Source of the DNA: Panacibacter microcysteis | GTDB taxonomy: Bacteria; Bacteroidota; Bacteroidia; Chitinophagales; Chitinophagaceae | Reading direction: 5' to 3' | DNA: 64,000 bases | NCBI RefSeq assembly: GCF_015831355.1 | Contig: NZ_JADWYR010000001.1 | Span: forward strand, 1,860,001-1,924,000 | In this document: in pieces, positions 1 to 8,778 of the stretch | How the letters are laid out: every line of letters begins with the position of its first letter | Position numbering within the stretch: the stretch's first letter is position 1 | Made by a program: the position numbers and the translations under genes | The notes under the pieces: generated by a model | The model's input: the letters and a program-made list of their open reading frames with translations, nothing else | What the model was told of the DNA's origin: nothing | Databases searched by the model: none

Positions 1-3000
1 TGCACCTATTACGTATATGACGACATAGGAAATTTGCGATTCGTTCTGCAGCCAAAGGCTACAAGCTACCTGCTGAATAACGGCTGGTTGTTTGACAATA
101 ATTCATGGAGAACCTCATCTGTTGCCAGGGAATTATGTTTTAGTTATGAGTATGATGCAAAACAAAGAATGACCATAAAAAGAATACCCGGTGCCGGCGA
201 AATTCTTATGGTATACGACTCACGGGACAGGCTGGTTATGACCCAGGATAGTGTACAAAGAGCCGCAGGTAAATGGCTGTATACAGATTACGATCTGCTG
301 AACCGGGCAAATCTTACAGGTATATGGACAAATGCATCTGACCGGGCTATTCATCAGGCAGCGGCGGAAAGCAGTCTTACCTATCCTGCACCATCTTCCG
401 GCTATACAATACTTACGCAAAATTATTATGATGATTACTCGTGGGTGAGTGGAACAGGGTTATCAGGCGTTATGATAACCACTTATAGCAATAATACAAA
501 TTACTTCCAGGCAGCAGATAACAACAATTTTCCTTATCCGCAAGCTATAGCTGCATCTTACCAGGTGCGTGGAATTGCTACGGGGTCAAAACTAAATGTT
601 GTGGGTACAACCAATTACCTGTATACAGTAAGTTATTTTGACGATCGCATGCGTGTTATTGAAACACATAACACCAATAACATTGGTGGAAAGGATACTA
701 CCGTGATGCAGTACAGCTATACCGGACAGTTGTTACGAACATTGGTTTGCCATGGCAAAGGTGGGGCTAATGCGCAGGCATATAAAGTGCTCACTAAAAA
801 TGTATATGATAATTCAGGCAGACTATTACAGGTCAACAAGAAAATAGCCAACAGCCCTGAGGTTATCATTGTAAAGAACGAGTACAATGAACTGGGGCAA
901 CTGGCACAAAAAAATATTGGTCAAAAAAGAAACAGTGCTGCTATCAATACCTACACCAGTAATAATCTTGATTCATTAATCTTCAGCTACAACATCAGGG
1001 GTTGGTTAAGAGGTATAAATAAAGATTATGCCAGGAACATAAATGGCGCAACCAACTGGTTTGGAGAGGAACTTTGCTATGATTTTGGATTTACTTCTAA
1101 TGAGTTGAATGGTAACATTGCCGGTATACGCTGGCGTAGTGGAAGCGATGGCCAGGAAAGATCATATGGTTTTACATACGATAATTTAAACCGGCTTACA
1201 AAGGCAGACTTTACACAACATGTTGGCAATAACGTGTGGGATATTAGTGCTGGTGTAGATTTCAGCCTGAAAAGCATGTCGTATGACCTCAATGGCAACA
1301 TTCTCACCTTAAACCAAAAAGGCTTAAAAATCAATACCTCTGTTACCATTGATAGCCTTAAATACAACTACGTTGCCAACAGCAACAGGCTTAATTATGT
1401 TACCGATAAACTAAATGACCCTGCCGCCAAACTGGGAGATTTTACTGAAGTAAACAATAACACCACGCAGGATTATTGGTATGATGGAAACGGTAACATG
1501 AATAAGGACAACAACAAGCAGATCAGCAGCATAAGTTATAATTACCTGAACCTGCCGGAAGTAATCACTGTAACAGGAAAAGGAACGATATCCTACACAT
1601 ATGATGCAGCGGGTAATAAACTGAAAAAAACAACTGTTGATAATACTGTTACGCCATCAAAAACAACTGTAACCGACTACCTGGGCTTATTTAATTACCA
1701 AAACGACACGCTGCAATACATATCCCATGAAGAAGGCAGGGCAAGAACAAAATCAAATTATAATAAAGACACAGTATGGTTTGATTATTTTGAAAAAGAT
1801 CATCTTGGAAATGTTCGTGTAGTACTTACAGACGAAATAAAACAGGATGTATATCCGGCCCTTACTCTGGAAGGTACATATGGATCAGGTACTGCAGCTG
1901 TAGATGTAGAAAAAAATTACTACGATGTAAACAATGCTTTTATCGTTGCAAACACTACCGCAACCGGTATAACTGCTTATACAAATAACAATGGCAACCC
2001 GCCTTATAACAACAACCCCAACAGTGCAACCGGGCAAAACAGTGCCAGGTTGTATAAGTTAAACAGCAACACCAATAAAACCGGTTTGGGTATAACGCTG
2101 AAAGTAATGACCGGCGACAGGATAGATGTGTATGGCAAGAGTTACTGGTTTCAGAACAATGCCAGTGGCAGTAATGCCAATATTCCGCTCGCAGATATTA
2201 TTACGGGGCTGCTTGGTGCGCCAACGGGCGCTGTCGATGGCAAGGGAGCAACCCTTGGATTATTAACGGGCGGCACCATGCCAACCAGCCTGCCTTCCAG
2301 CCTGCTGAACAGGACGCCGACGGCAGGCGATTTAAAACCAAATGCGGGTATAAACTGGATATTGTTTGATGAGCAGTTCCACTACGTATCATATGGCAGC
2401 AGTATGTCAGGTAATAATGGTGTAGTAAAAAGTCATAACACTGACTTGCAGAATATACAGGTTACAAAAAGTGGATTTATTTATATTTATGTAAGCAACC
2501 AGAGCCCGGTTGATGTGTTCTTTGATAACCTGCAGGTGATACATACCAGGGGGCCTTTACTGGAAACAACTGAATATTATCCGTTCGGGTTGAATATGGC
2601 GGGGACTAGTTCGAAAGCACTCAACTTCGGAGAGCCTGGAAATAAGCATAAACTTTTTGGAAAGGAAATACAGAATAAAGAATTTAATGACGGTTCTGGT
2701 CTTGAATGGTATGATTACGGAATGAGAGAGTACAATCAGCAAATAGCAAGGTTCTTTAGAATTGACCCAATTACCGAAAAGTTCTATCAGTTAAGCCCAT
2801 ATCAATATTGCTCCAACGATCCTATAAAGAATGTTGATTTAGACGGAGCAGAAGGATTGGACTTTAGAATATTTAATAAACTAGTTCAAAATACCGTAAA
2901 AAATCCCAATGGTACATCTGCAAAAGTATTGGGTGCGGTTGTGGGTGTAGGGGGATCTGTGCAGGGTGCAATACAAGGTACGGGAAATGCAATTGCGCAT

Positions 3001-3585
3001 CCAGTGCAAACCTTAAAAGGGCTTGGTAACATGCTTTCTAAATCACCTGTACAAAATGCAGTTGATTATGGTGTGAATGTTTCATCTCAGTATAGCGGTT
3101 CTGGTAGCGATGCGTTTACCAAGTATGCAGCAACGGCACATGTGCTAACGGATATTGGAATGGCATTATCACCATTGAAAGAAGGCTCCTTTACCAAAGA
3201 AGGGACTCTTGCTAAAAATGTATTTAACGACCTCACCTCAATCAACGACATAGGAAAAATGGGTGAAACACTTACCAAAGGTGTTTTAGAAAAACAGTTC
3301 AAGGGAGCGGAAATATTAGAGCAGGTAAATATGAAAATGGATGGGGCATCTATGACTGCTGATTTTGTTGTGGTAAAAGATGGTAAAGTAGTTGGTGTGT
3401 TTGAATCAAAAGTAAATGGCAGTTCGCTAAGTAACGGACAGAAACTATTTTTCAATGATGGTGATGCGGCAACATTATTGGGTAAGAATGCAGGAGCCCT
3501 TGAAGGAACAAAAATTGACCCTTCTACTTTGAAGACAGGGGTTTACAGATGGGATGCTAAAACAGGTTCATTTACAGTTCAATAA
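1..3585 (+). CDS. RHS/YD-repeat polymorphic toxin, 5' end outside window
   Basis: The reading frame is open from base 1 (it reads YYVYDDIGN just before base 34), so the true start lies upstream of the window. YD-type repeats fill roughly 1-1800. The RHS core follows, with DHLGNVR near 1798-1820, YYPFG near 2575, and IDPIT followed by a P.QYCSNDPI stretch at 2761-2826. After the core come a Gly/Ala-rich linker (about 2860-3100) and a C-terminal domain (about 3240-3585). That domain holds Asp at 3361, then Glu (3403) and Lys (3409) in FESK, which fits a PD-(D/E)xK nuclease-like toxin tip. RHS proteins of this layout form a cage that releases a C-terminal toxin against neighbouring cells. The nuclease activity is inferred from motif spacing only. 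The next gene, 15 bp on, is the likely immunity gene. Confidence 0.9.
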   Translation, partial: CTYYVYDDIGNLRFVLQPKATSYLLNNGWLFDNNSWRTSSVARELCFSYEYDAKQRMTIKRIPGAGEILMVYDSRDRLVMTQDSVQRAAGKWLYTDYDLLNRANLTGIWTNASDRAIHQAAAESSLTYPAPSSGYTILTQNYYDDYSWVSGTGLSGVMITTYSNNTNYFQAADNNNFPYPQAIAASYQVRGIATGSKLNVVGTTNYLYTVSYFDDRMRVIETHNTNNIGGKDTTVMQYSYTGQLLRTLVCHGKGGANAQAYKVLTKNVYDNSGRLLQVNKKIANSPEVIIVKNEYNELGQLAQKNIGQKRNSAAINTYTSNNLDSLIFSYNIRGWLRGINKDYARNINGATNWFGEELCYDFGFTSNELNGNIAGIRWRSGSDGQERSYGFTYDNLNRLTKADFTQHVGNNVWDISAGVDFSLKSMSYDLNGNILTLNQKGLKINTSVTIDSLKYNYVANSNRLNYVTDKLNDPAAKLGDFTEVNNNTTQDYWYDGNGNMNKDNNKQISSISYNYLNLPEVITVTGKGTISYTYDAAGNKLKKTTVDNTVTPSKTTVTDYLGLFNYQNDTLQYISHEEGRARTKSNYNKDTVWFDYFEKDHLGNVRVVLTDEIKQDVYPALTLEGTYGSGTAAVDVEKNYYDVNNAFIVANTTATGITAYTNNNGNPPYNNNPNSATGQNSARLYKLNSNTNKTGLGITLKVMTGDRIDVYGKSYWFQNNASGSNANIPLADIITGLLGAPTGAVDGKGATLGLLTGGTMPTSLPSSLLNRTPTAGDLKPNAGINWILFDEQFHYVSYGSSMSGNNGVVKSHNTDLQNIQVTKSGFIYIYVSNQSPVDVFFDNLQVIHTRGPLLETTEYYPFGLNMAGTSSKALNFGEPGNKHKLFGKEIQNKEFNDGSGLEWYDYGMREYNQQIARFFRIDPITEKFYQLSPYQYCSNDPIKNVDLDGAEGLDFRIFNKLVQNTVKNPNGTSAKVLGAVVGVGGSVQGAIQGTGNAIAHPVQTLKGLGNMLSKSPVQNAVDYGVNVSSQYSGSGSDAFTKYAATAHVLTDIGMALSPLKEGSFTKEGTLAKNVFNDLTSINDIGKMGETLTKGVLEKQFKGAEILEQVNMKMDGASMTADFVVVKDGKVVGVFESKVNGSSLSNGQKLFFNDGDAATLLGKNAGALEGTKIDPSTLKTGVYRWDAKTGSFTVQ

Positions 3586-3600
3586 ATGGTTAATTAAACA

Positions 3601-4299
3601 ATGACACAGAAAGAAGTGCTACGAAAGATAATTGATTTGCTTTCCAATGAAATGAAGGCGTTTGATTTTCAACCTTCTTATAAAGAACAAGGTTTTATCA
3701 GAAAAACAAATAGCGCTGTTTTCTTGTACCAGTTTCTTATTTACAACAGGACAGTTATCAAAACATCTGCAAAAGGCTTTTTAGTTGAACCTTTCATATG
3801 GGTTAATGTAAAAGAGATAGAAAAATATTATAAAGAAATCACATTAAATACTGTTATAAAAAGTGATACTGATTTTAAAACTATAGGCAATAGTATCGCA
3901 GCGATATTAGCAAACCCTGACGGTTTATATAAAAGCCGGAACAAAAGCCTTGACCTGCATGTGTTTGAGGAGAAGCATATTACTTATGTAGCAAACCAGC
4001 TATTAAAACATTTTAAAGAAGTTGGGTTACCATATTGTTTGAATAATGCGACTGCGGCGATGGTTGACAGGATTATTAATACTAAACCAAATGACTACAA
4101 AGTTCATACACAAAACGATAATTATAGAATCCTCAAAGGCATAATAGCAGCAAAGCTTAATAACAATCCGTCTTTAGATGAACTTATTAAAATATACGAC
4201 AAGCAGCTATTTGAACGTGATATGCTTGATGATACCAAAGAGGAGATGAACAGATTAAAAAGTTTTCTTCCAATGATAGGAACAGATATTATAGTTTAA
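3601..4299 (+). CDS. Putative immunity protein for the RHS nuclease tip
   Basis: This 232-residue soluble protein has no signal peptide or membrane segment. It starts 15 bp after the RHS toxin gene and ends just before a strong terminator, the usual position of an RHS immunity gene. I do not recognise a family with confidence. The N-terminal half (QGFIRKTNSAVFLYQF followed by a beta-rich stretch) is faintly like DUF4304-type proteins, and the C-terminal half looks helical. The immunity role is inferred from position alone. Confidence 0.65.
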   Translation: MTQKEVLRKIIDLLSNEMKAFDFQPSYKEQGFIRKTNSAVFLYQFLIYNRTVIKTSAKGFLVEPFIWVNVKEIEKYYKEITLNTVIKSDTDFKTIGNSIAAILANPDGLYKSRNKSLDLHVFEEKHITYVANQLLKHFKEVGLPYCLNNATAAMVDRIINTKPNDYKVHTQNDNYRILKGIIAAKLNNNPSLDELIKIYDKQLFERDMLDDTKEEMNRLKSFLPMIGTDIIV

Positions 4300-4338
4300 A
4301 ATACAAAAGCCGCATCACTGAAGCTTTTGTATTTTACT
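4300..4338. terminator. Bidirectional hairpin terminator
   Basis: The arms AAAATACAAAAGC and GCTTTTGTATTTT pair around a short loop (CGCATCACTGAA). The A/T tracts on both sides would serve the immunity gene on the plus strand and the truncated regulator on the minus strand. A close relative of this hairpin recurs at 6588-6626. Confidence 0.8.
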
Positions 4339-4341
4339 TCG

Positions 4342-4491
4342 TTACAAAATTTTTTGAAGGTCAGCTTTAAGTAGGTAAGCAGAAACAAAATCTTTCACTG
4401 CAAAGAGTTGTTGAGGTTCAAGTTTCTGTGCCCTTTTATAAATATTCAGCAGTTCCCTGCCAGCAATATCTTTTTTCATGCGTTCACTTAT
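4342..4491 (-). pseudogene. C-terminal fragment of an XRE-type regulator
   Basis: Read on the minus strand this gives ERMKKDIAGRELLNIYKR followed by a tail ending AYLLKADLQKIL, which looks like the end of an XRE-family regulator after its helix-turn-helix. The helix-turn-helix itself is missing. The open frame runs on upstream to about 4656, but that part is antisense to a toxin remnant and does not look like a regulator. The junction at about 4491 therefore looks like a recombination breakpoint. Confidence 0.5.
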
Positions 4492-5097
4492 GGTATAATA
4501 GAAATATTGGCCGCAAGGATTGTAGCGGATGCAGCAGTAATTACAACGACTGCTTTTGTCGTCGTTAATAGTAAGGAAATTACCAACGGCGTAAGTGATG
4601 CATCTGGCGGCGTAAGTGTCAATAGTTTTATTCTTATGAGTGCGCAGGCGGCTCAATCACGTTACCATCAATCTTTGGCAGAAGGAAGTTTTGGCTATCA
4701 AGCAAATTCTAATTCACAGTCATCCGCATCAGCTACATCTTCTTCTGCTCGTAATCCTAAGAAAGGTGAAAAAGAGCCTAATGATAAGGGTTAAGAAGGA
4801 GAAAAAAATGGGGAACACATGCGGAAAAAGAATAGAGAAAGATATCAAGGACCTATAACTGGTAAAGATAGAATTGCAGATATTTCTACGCCGACAGTTT
4901 TTGCAGAAATAAAGAACATAGGCTCGAAAACAATTCAATGTTTAAGTAGTCAGATAAAAGATGGGATTGCTCATGCGAAAAATACCTTTAGGCAATATGT
5001 GTTAAAGCTGCCCGAAGGTGCGAAGGTAACAAAACCGCTACAAAATCAAATTGATAGTGGGAAAGTGAAACGAGTAAATATAAATGATCAACACTAG
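4492..5097 (+). pseudogene. Displaced RHS C-terminal toxin tip with PD-(D/E)xK-like motif
   Basis: This is an RHS C-terminal module without its RHS core. The first part (to 4794) is an Ala/Ser-rich linker ending NPKKGEKEPNDKG, followed by an in-frame TAA. The frame then continues as RERYQGPITGKDRIADISTP and VFAEIKN. Asp at 4879, Glu at 4906 and Lys at 4912 give a D...ExK arrangement, and LPEGAKVTKPLQNQIDSGKV closes the domain. This matches restriction-endonuclease-fold toxin tips of polymorphic toxins. An ATG at 4819 could still give a 92-residue product that includes the whole nuclease-like part. The immunity candidate follows after 16 bp. Confidence 0.65.
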
Positions 5098-5113
5098 AAT
5101 ATAATATTTTATT

Positions 5114-5536
5114 ATGGAGCAAAATCGAACGGCAGAAAAATTATTAGTTTACGAGCTTGCAACTCAAGGATTCCATTATCACGATATAAGACAAATCCAT
5201 GAAGAAAAAGTTATACCATCTAAGATGATAGAGTTAGTAATAAAATGGCTGCCTGCAATTTATAAAGAACATTTAGGTAAAGGTGAACATTTAATTAGAG
5301 CATTGATTTCAGCAGAAAGTCCTTTTAATCCTTCTATCATCATTGATTTATTTGAGAACAGTAATTACAACCAGTCGATAAAATGGACAATGGCTTATGT
5401 GCTTGCTGTCTCTAAAACTGATAATATTGACGCTTATATAAAGGATCAACTATTTGACAAAGAAAGTACATTTGAAAGATCCGCCTTTTTATTGCCATTG
5501 ACAGAAAGATCCAAGTTGCAAATCGTGAGGAATTGA
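5114..5536 (+). CDS. Putative HEAT-like immunity protein
   Basis: This 140-residue, mainly helical protein begins 16 bp after the displaced toxin tip. The HLIRALISAESPFNPSIIIDL stretch and the following helix pairs look like HEAT-type repeats, which are common in immunity proteins of RHS loci. It ends in TGATG, overlapping the ATG of a small downstream frame. The protein may therefore be a shortened version of a longer immunity protein. Function is inferred from context. Confidence 0.6.
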   Translation: MEQNRTAEKLLVYELATQGFHYHDIRQIHEEKVIPSKMIELVIKWLPAIYKEHLGKGEHLIRALISAESPFNPSIIIDLFENSNYNQSIKWTMAYVLAVSKTDNIDAYIKDQLFDKESTFERSAFLLPLTERSKLQIVRN

Positions 5537-5709
5537 TGGAAATATTAAAAAAATTATTTTGTAAATATTTTTATTTTGAAGTTTATCAGAATTTGTATAA
5601 AAAATATGCTAGCTTATCAGACATTCCTTTTTTAGAAGATAAATCGCATAACCCTGATTTGACAGATTTTTTGAAAACATGCCAGTATTGCAAATTCTTA
5701 TTTCGCTGA
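5536..5709 (+). CDS. Small frame coupled to the HEAT-like immunity gene
   Basis: A 57-residue frame whose ATG overlaps the upstream stop (TGATG). It starts MEILKKLFCKYFYFEV and ends KTCQYCKFLFR. The overlap would allow translational coupling. It may be a real small protein or the detached C-terminal end of the upstream protein. I recognise no family. Confidence 0.3.
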   Translation: MEILKKLFCKYFYFEVYQNLYKKYASLSDIPFLEDKSHNPDLTDFLKTCQYCKFLFR

Positions 5710-5879
5710 CAATAAATTAACCAATTTAGATAAAAGTATAAACGAGAAATTGATAAGTTGATTGAAGGCGTACGGAAACGAAAAATACAAATTTCATAAC
5801 AATGAAAAATAAGATGTTATAACAAGAATCTGGTTGAGTTAACTAATTTTTCCCTGCTGGCCCAAGATTGAGGCAGGGA
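5710..5879. other. Short AT-rich spacer, nothing recognised
   Basis: This lies between the HEAT-like immunity unit and the next toxin remnant. I see no gene and no convincing hairpin beyond a weak CCCTGC/GCAGGG pair near 5852-5878. Confidence 0.4.
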
Positions 5880-6038
5880 TTTGTGAATCGGCATTTTGTG
5901 CCTTGGATGCCATTCTTCTTTCTTCACGACGTCTTCTCTATGGCCATGTATGTTGGCTCAGGGGACATTACGCCATATAAAGGTGCTAATACCAAAAATT
6001 TTTATAAGTATGAAACTTTAACGGTCGCCAGTATTTGA
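5880..6038 (+). pseudogene. Possible toxin-tip remnant before the lipoprotein gene
   Basis: An open stretch with no good start reads HFVPWMPFFFLHD, then MAMYVGSGDITPYKGANT, and ends in TGA at 6036-6038, 29 bp before the lipoprotein gene. Its position copies the tip/immunity order of the neighbouring modules. I cannot assign a toxin family, and it may be chance. Confidence 0.25.
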
Positions 6039-6067
6039 TGTAATCAACCCAAATAAAAAGTAGCTGT

Positions 6068-6553
6068 ATGAGAAATTTTATCATCTTGATTATTACAGTC
6101 TTGATTACTGAGGGATGTTTGGATAAAAAAATAGATATTACTCCTGAGTATATTATAAACCCGAATTGGAACAAAAAGAGTGAAGCAGAAGGGGCTAATA
6201 CCATTGAAGTCAAAAGGATGAAAGTAAAAAAGGATAGTATAATCAATCCTTTTGTTGATTTAAGTCAATCGGAAATTTTGGACAAATTGGAGTACGACTC
6301 TTCTTTCTCTTATTTTGCAAACGTAAAAATCAAGCCTGAGGAAAGCTATCAAAGCAAAAGAATATACTTTAATAAGGAAAATGATTTTTATTGGCTAAGA
6401 GATGTTTATGGGAATGTAAAAACAAAGGTTATAGGAAGGTTAGAAGTGAATAATTGGTATGAAGTTTCTAAGTTAAACTATTACTACTATGTTGTGTATG
6501 TTGATAGCTTAGATAAGGTACATCGTTATACAATTAATCAGGCAAATTATTAA
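6068..6553 (+). CDS. Small lipoprotein, possible immunity protein
   Basis: A 161-residue protein with a lipoprotein signal peptide: a hydrophobic stretch (FIILIITVLITEG) followed by the lipobox Cys at residue 18. The mature part is charged and Tyr-rich near the C-terminus. It sits alone between toxin remnants and ends just before a hairpin terminator. Periplasmic lipoproteins can act as immunity proteins against cell-wall or periplasm-acting toxins, but that role is inferred from context only. Confidence 0.55.
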   Translation: MRNFIILIITVLITEGCLDKKIDITPEYIINPNWNKKSEAEGANTIEVKRMKVKKDSIINPFVDLSQSEILDKLEYDSSFSYFANVKIKPEESYQSKRIYFNKENDFYWLRDVYGNVKTKVIGRLEVNNWYEVSKLNYYYYVVYVDSLDKVHRYTINQANY

Positions 6554-6587
6554 TCATATATCATCGATGCCGTTTGTAATAAAACGA

Positions 6588-6626
6588 GTAAAATACAAAA
6601 GCCTCAGTGATGCGGCTTTTGTATTT
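6588..6626. terminator. Bidirectional hairpin terminator
   Basis: AAATACAAAAGCC pairs with GGCTTTTGTATTT. It is nearly the same hairpin as at 4300-4338 and again sits between an immunity gene (plus) and an XRE regulator remnant (minus). This suggests the two intervals derive from one duplicated block. Confidence 0.75.
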
Positions 6627-6967
6627 AGAGAGCTTGCAGCTTTGCCGATTTAATCAGCCCGTCAATAGTGTAAAGGATGTGTTCCCTGTCTTTATCAGGC
6701 AATGCAGAAATATCATTGAGCCGTTTAAGCATGGCAGTATCTTTTAAAGTTTTTCCTTCGTTACTCTCACCCAATAATTAACCAACTGTTGTATCAAGTA
6801 TAGCCGCCATTTTTTTTAACTGCATCAATGGTAGGGCTTATCTCATCACGTTCATAACGACCGATAACAGAGTGAGAAGTTTTTAAAATCTTCGCCAGTT
6901 CCTGTTGGGACAAACCTTTATCCTCCCTGCACTCCCTTAGTTTTTTACCTAATGTTGTCTTTGCCAT
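6625..6967 (-). pseudogene. Broken XRE-family helix-turn-helix regulator
   Basis: From the ATG at 6967 the minus strand reads MAKTTLGKKLRECREDKGLS, then QQELAKILKTSHSVIGRYER, a clear XRE helix-turn-helix. An A8 run near 6810-6820 shifts the frame (VKK|MAAILDTT needs one A fewer). A TAA then interrupts VG*LLGESNEG. The remaining frame continues to LIKSAKLQAL and a stop at 6625. The gene therefore has one frameshift and one nonsense change and is probably dead. The family includes regulators of mobile and toxin loci, but no target can be read here. Confidence 0.8.
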
Positions 6968-7006
6968 AGTTGAACCTTTTTAAAGTCAGAACCAGTCTGC
7001 CAAGTT

Positions 7007-7264
7007 TTGAAAGGAGAGAATGATATTAATTTGCAAAAACCTGATGTTTCTTTTTCAGGCGATTTTGTTGATGCTGATGGAAATGTTAAGAGTGGAAAAG
7101 TATCATTAAATAATTCTTTAGAAATAGGTGCCAGCGGAAAAATTGGACCCGTTGAAGGTGAAGGTAGCGTTAACCTATATCAATTAGCAAAGGCAGCTAA
7201 AAATTATGTCACTGCAGCCGCAGATTATGTTGCGGGAAAAATATCTGAAATATGGACTTGGTAA
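7007..7264 (+). pseudogene. Displaced RHS C-terminal tip, family unknown
   Basis: An open frame of about 85 codons with only a TTG at its left end and no ATG. It reads PDVSFSGDFVDADGNVKSG, then GASGKIGPVEGEGSVNLYQL, and ends KISEIWTW. The beta-rich, Gly-rich start and helical end resemble C-terminal tips of RHS-type proteins. It has no RHS core upstream, and directly precedes a small membrane protein. It is probably a silent tip cassette. Confidence 0.45.
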
Positions 7265-7297
7265 TGTCAACTTATACTTTTAAAATGAAACAATAAA

Positions 7298-7567
7298 ATG
7301 CAAAAATTTAATTTAAAAGATTTGATAATCGCTTACGCACTTGGCATGTTACCATTTGCATTGTTACTAGCAATTTTATCTTTAGCAGGAGTTACACCAG
7401 TAGTCTTTAATGGAACTCCTCAATATGGGATTAAAGGGTTTCTGATAGCGCTTTTGCTTTCCCCAATATTTGGTTTTATAATGGGATTGGTAAGTTTTAT
7501 AACGCTATCAATTGGAAGATTTATTTACAATAAATTATTTTACAGAAAGGCTATTAATAAACCCTGA
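7298..7567 (+). CDS. Two-helix membrane protein, likely immunity protein
   Basis: An 89-residue protein with two strongly hydrophobic segments, about residues 9-32 and 48-72, a polar loop between them, and a basic C-terminus (YNKLFYRKAINKP). Small membrane immunity proteins usually protect against pore-forming or membrane-acting toxins, and this one follows a displaced toxin tip by 33 bp. The role is inferred from position and topology. Confidence 0.55.
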   Translation: MQKFNLKDLIIAYALGMLPFALLLAILSLAGVTPVVFNGTPQYGIKGFLIALLLSPIFGFIMGLVSFITLSIGRFIYNKLFYRKAINKP

Positions 7568-7833
7568 TCTTTATTTAAGATACAGAAATAATCAAAGCCG
7601 CAGTGATGCGGGGTTAAACTAACAAACCCATTGCAAAATTCAAATTTTGATATAAAAACTCACAACACGAGTACGCCAGTTCAGGATGGAGTTTTACAAG
7701 GTCTTCCGAAATTAGGACCACTACCTACGTTGAGTGCACCTCCGAAACGTAGAACTACGTTAATGGTTATACAGAAAACATAATAAATTCTATCAATTAA
7801 TAATGGTGACATAGCCAATTTTATCTAACTCTA
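7568..7833. other. Spacer with a possible proline-rich toxin-tip remnant
   Basis: A short GCCGCAGTGATGCGGG segment near 7597-7612 is the remainder of the hairpin seen at 4300 and 6588. An open stretch follows (about 7640-7783) reading NTSTPVQDGVLQGLPKLGPL and then PTLSAPPKRR to a stop. It has no start codon and may be the end of another lost tip. Confidence 0.3.
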
Positions 7834-8229
7834 TTAAACATTAGCCTTTTCGATAGAATAACTAGGCCCTATCTTTTTATAAAAAAAATGAGTTTCAAAA
7901 TTAGAGTTTTCCATGTAAAATTTTATCTGAATTGCCGTACGTTGTACTATCCTGTCTTGTAGTGCAGTACTAATAATAATGTCAGTTCCAATCGCAGCTG
8001 CGATATATTCATTATTATACAATGATGTTAACATAGCTTTTTCCAGTTGATTAAAAACGGTTTCAGAATCTGGAAATTCTTCATCTAAGTAAACGCCTAA
8101 CGGTTTTATGTTTTTGTTTTTATCAATCGCAACTCCAAATGGATAAAATTCAGCAGCATTGTCGAGAAAATATTTAGCCTGAGCTAAAATGTTATCTAAT
8201 AGAATATCAAATTTTTTAGTTGATTGCAT
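7834..8229 (-). CDS. Hypothetical protein, possible immunity protein
   Basis: This 131-residue soluble protein is encoded against the direction of its neighbours. It contains NAAEFYPFGVAIDKN, a long middle helix region with YNNEYIAAAIGTDIII, and a beta-rich end. The YPFG..ID pattern followed by a Glu/Asp-rich stretch is like small proteins often found as orphan immunity genes, but I cannot name a family. The ATG start is clear and the frame is intact. Confidence 0.55.
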   Translation of the reverse strand: MQSTKKFDILLDNILAQAKYFLDNAAEFYPFGVAIDKNKNIKPLGVYLDEEFPDSETVFNQLEKAMLTSLYNNEYIAAAIGTDIIISTALQDRIVQRTAIQIKFYMENSNFETHFFYKKIGPSYSIEKANV

Positions 8230-8540
8230 TGACTTTTAATATTTGTTTTTATTAATCCGCTGTTATAACAAGTTTTCTAAGTATTATTAATACGCTTTGA
8301 ATACAATAAATATACTCATATCATTCATCATTTATTTTGAGGTGTGGAAATTTATTATGAGTTTCCGTATTCCATATGGTGCCGCAGCAAACGCTCGGGA
8401 CAGTCAATTCTAACCGATAAAATAATTAAGAGTTTCGCCATTAAATCATAAATAGACGAATTGGCAATAAGGGAATGAGAAGCAAAGCAAAAAAGGGAAC
8501 CTATTTTGCCAACGAAATAACAACATTAAATTTTCTACCT
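8230..8540. other. Gene-free AT-rich spacer
   Basis: I see no gene and no strong hairpin. It separates the minus-strand hypothetical protein from the first 231-bp repeat. Confidence 0.4.
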
Positions 8541-8771
8541 GCATTACTACTATCATCTTTGGTTGTGTCACTCACTTGTACGGCAACAAGTAATGCAGCA
8601 TTGTGTAACACGCGGTGTTTTTTACACGCATCATGCTGGTGTTGCATAAGCAAAACGATATCGTTGCTGTAACCGATGCGGGCTTGCTAAAACACAACGC
8701 TGCAGTCGCCATGCAAACGGAACGCACAAGTGAGTGACACAACAGGTGATGCCATGAAAAACAATAGCTGG
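8541..8771 (+). repeat. 231-bp direct repeat, copy 1
   Basis: This copy matches 11040-11270 at all but 3 of 231 positions, in the same orientation. Each end carries an arm of the dispersed intergenic family: GTTGTGTCACTCACTTGTA at 8562-8580, and its complement as CACAAGTGAGTGACACAAC at 8725-8743. A perfect 12-bp palindrome, AACGATATCGTT, lies almost at the centre (8654-8665). The whole unit is thus a large imperfect inverted repeat with no coding capacity that looks real. Confidence 0.9.
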
Positions 8772-8778
8772 CTAATTG

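Noticed and set aside
4408-4640. Long open frame running through the XRE fragment on the plus strand
   Set aside because: Its first part is antisense to a recognisable regulator tail. Only the later part, from about 4492, looks like an RHS linker.
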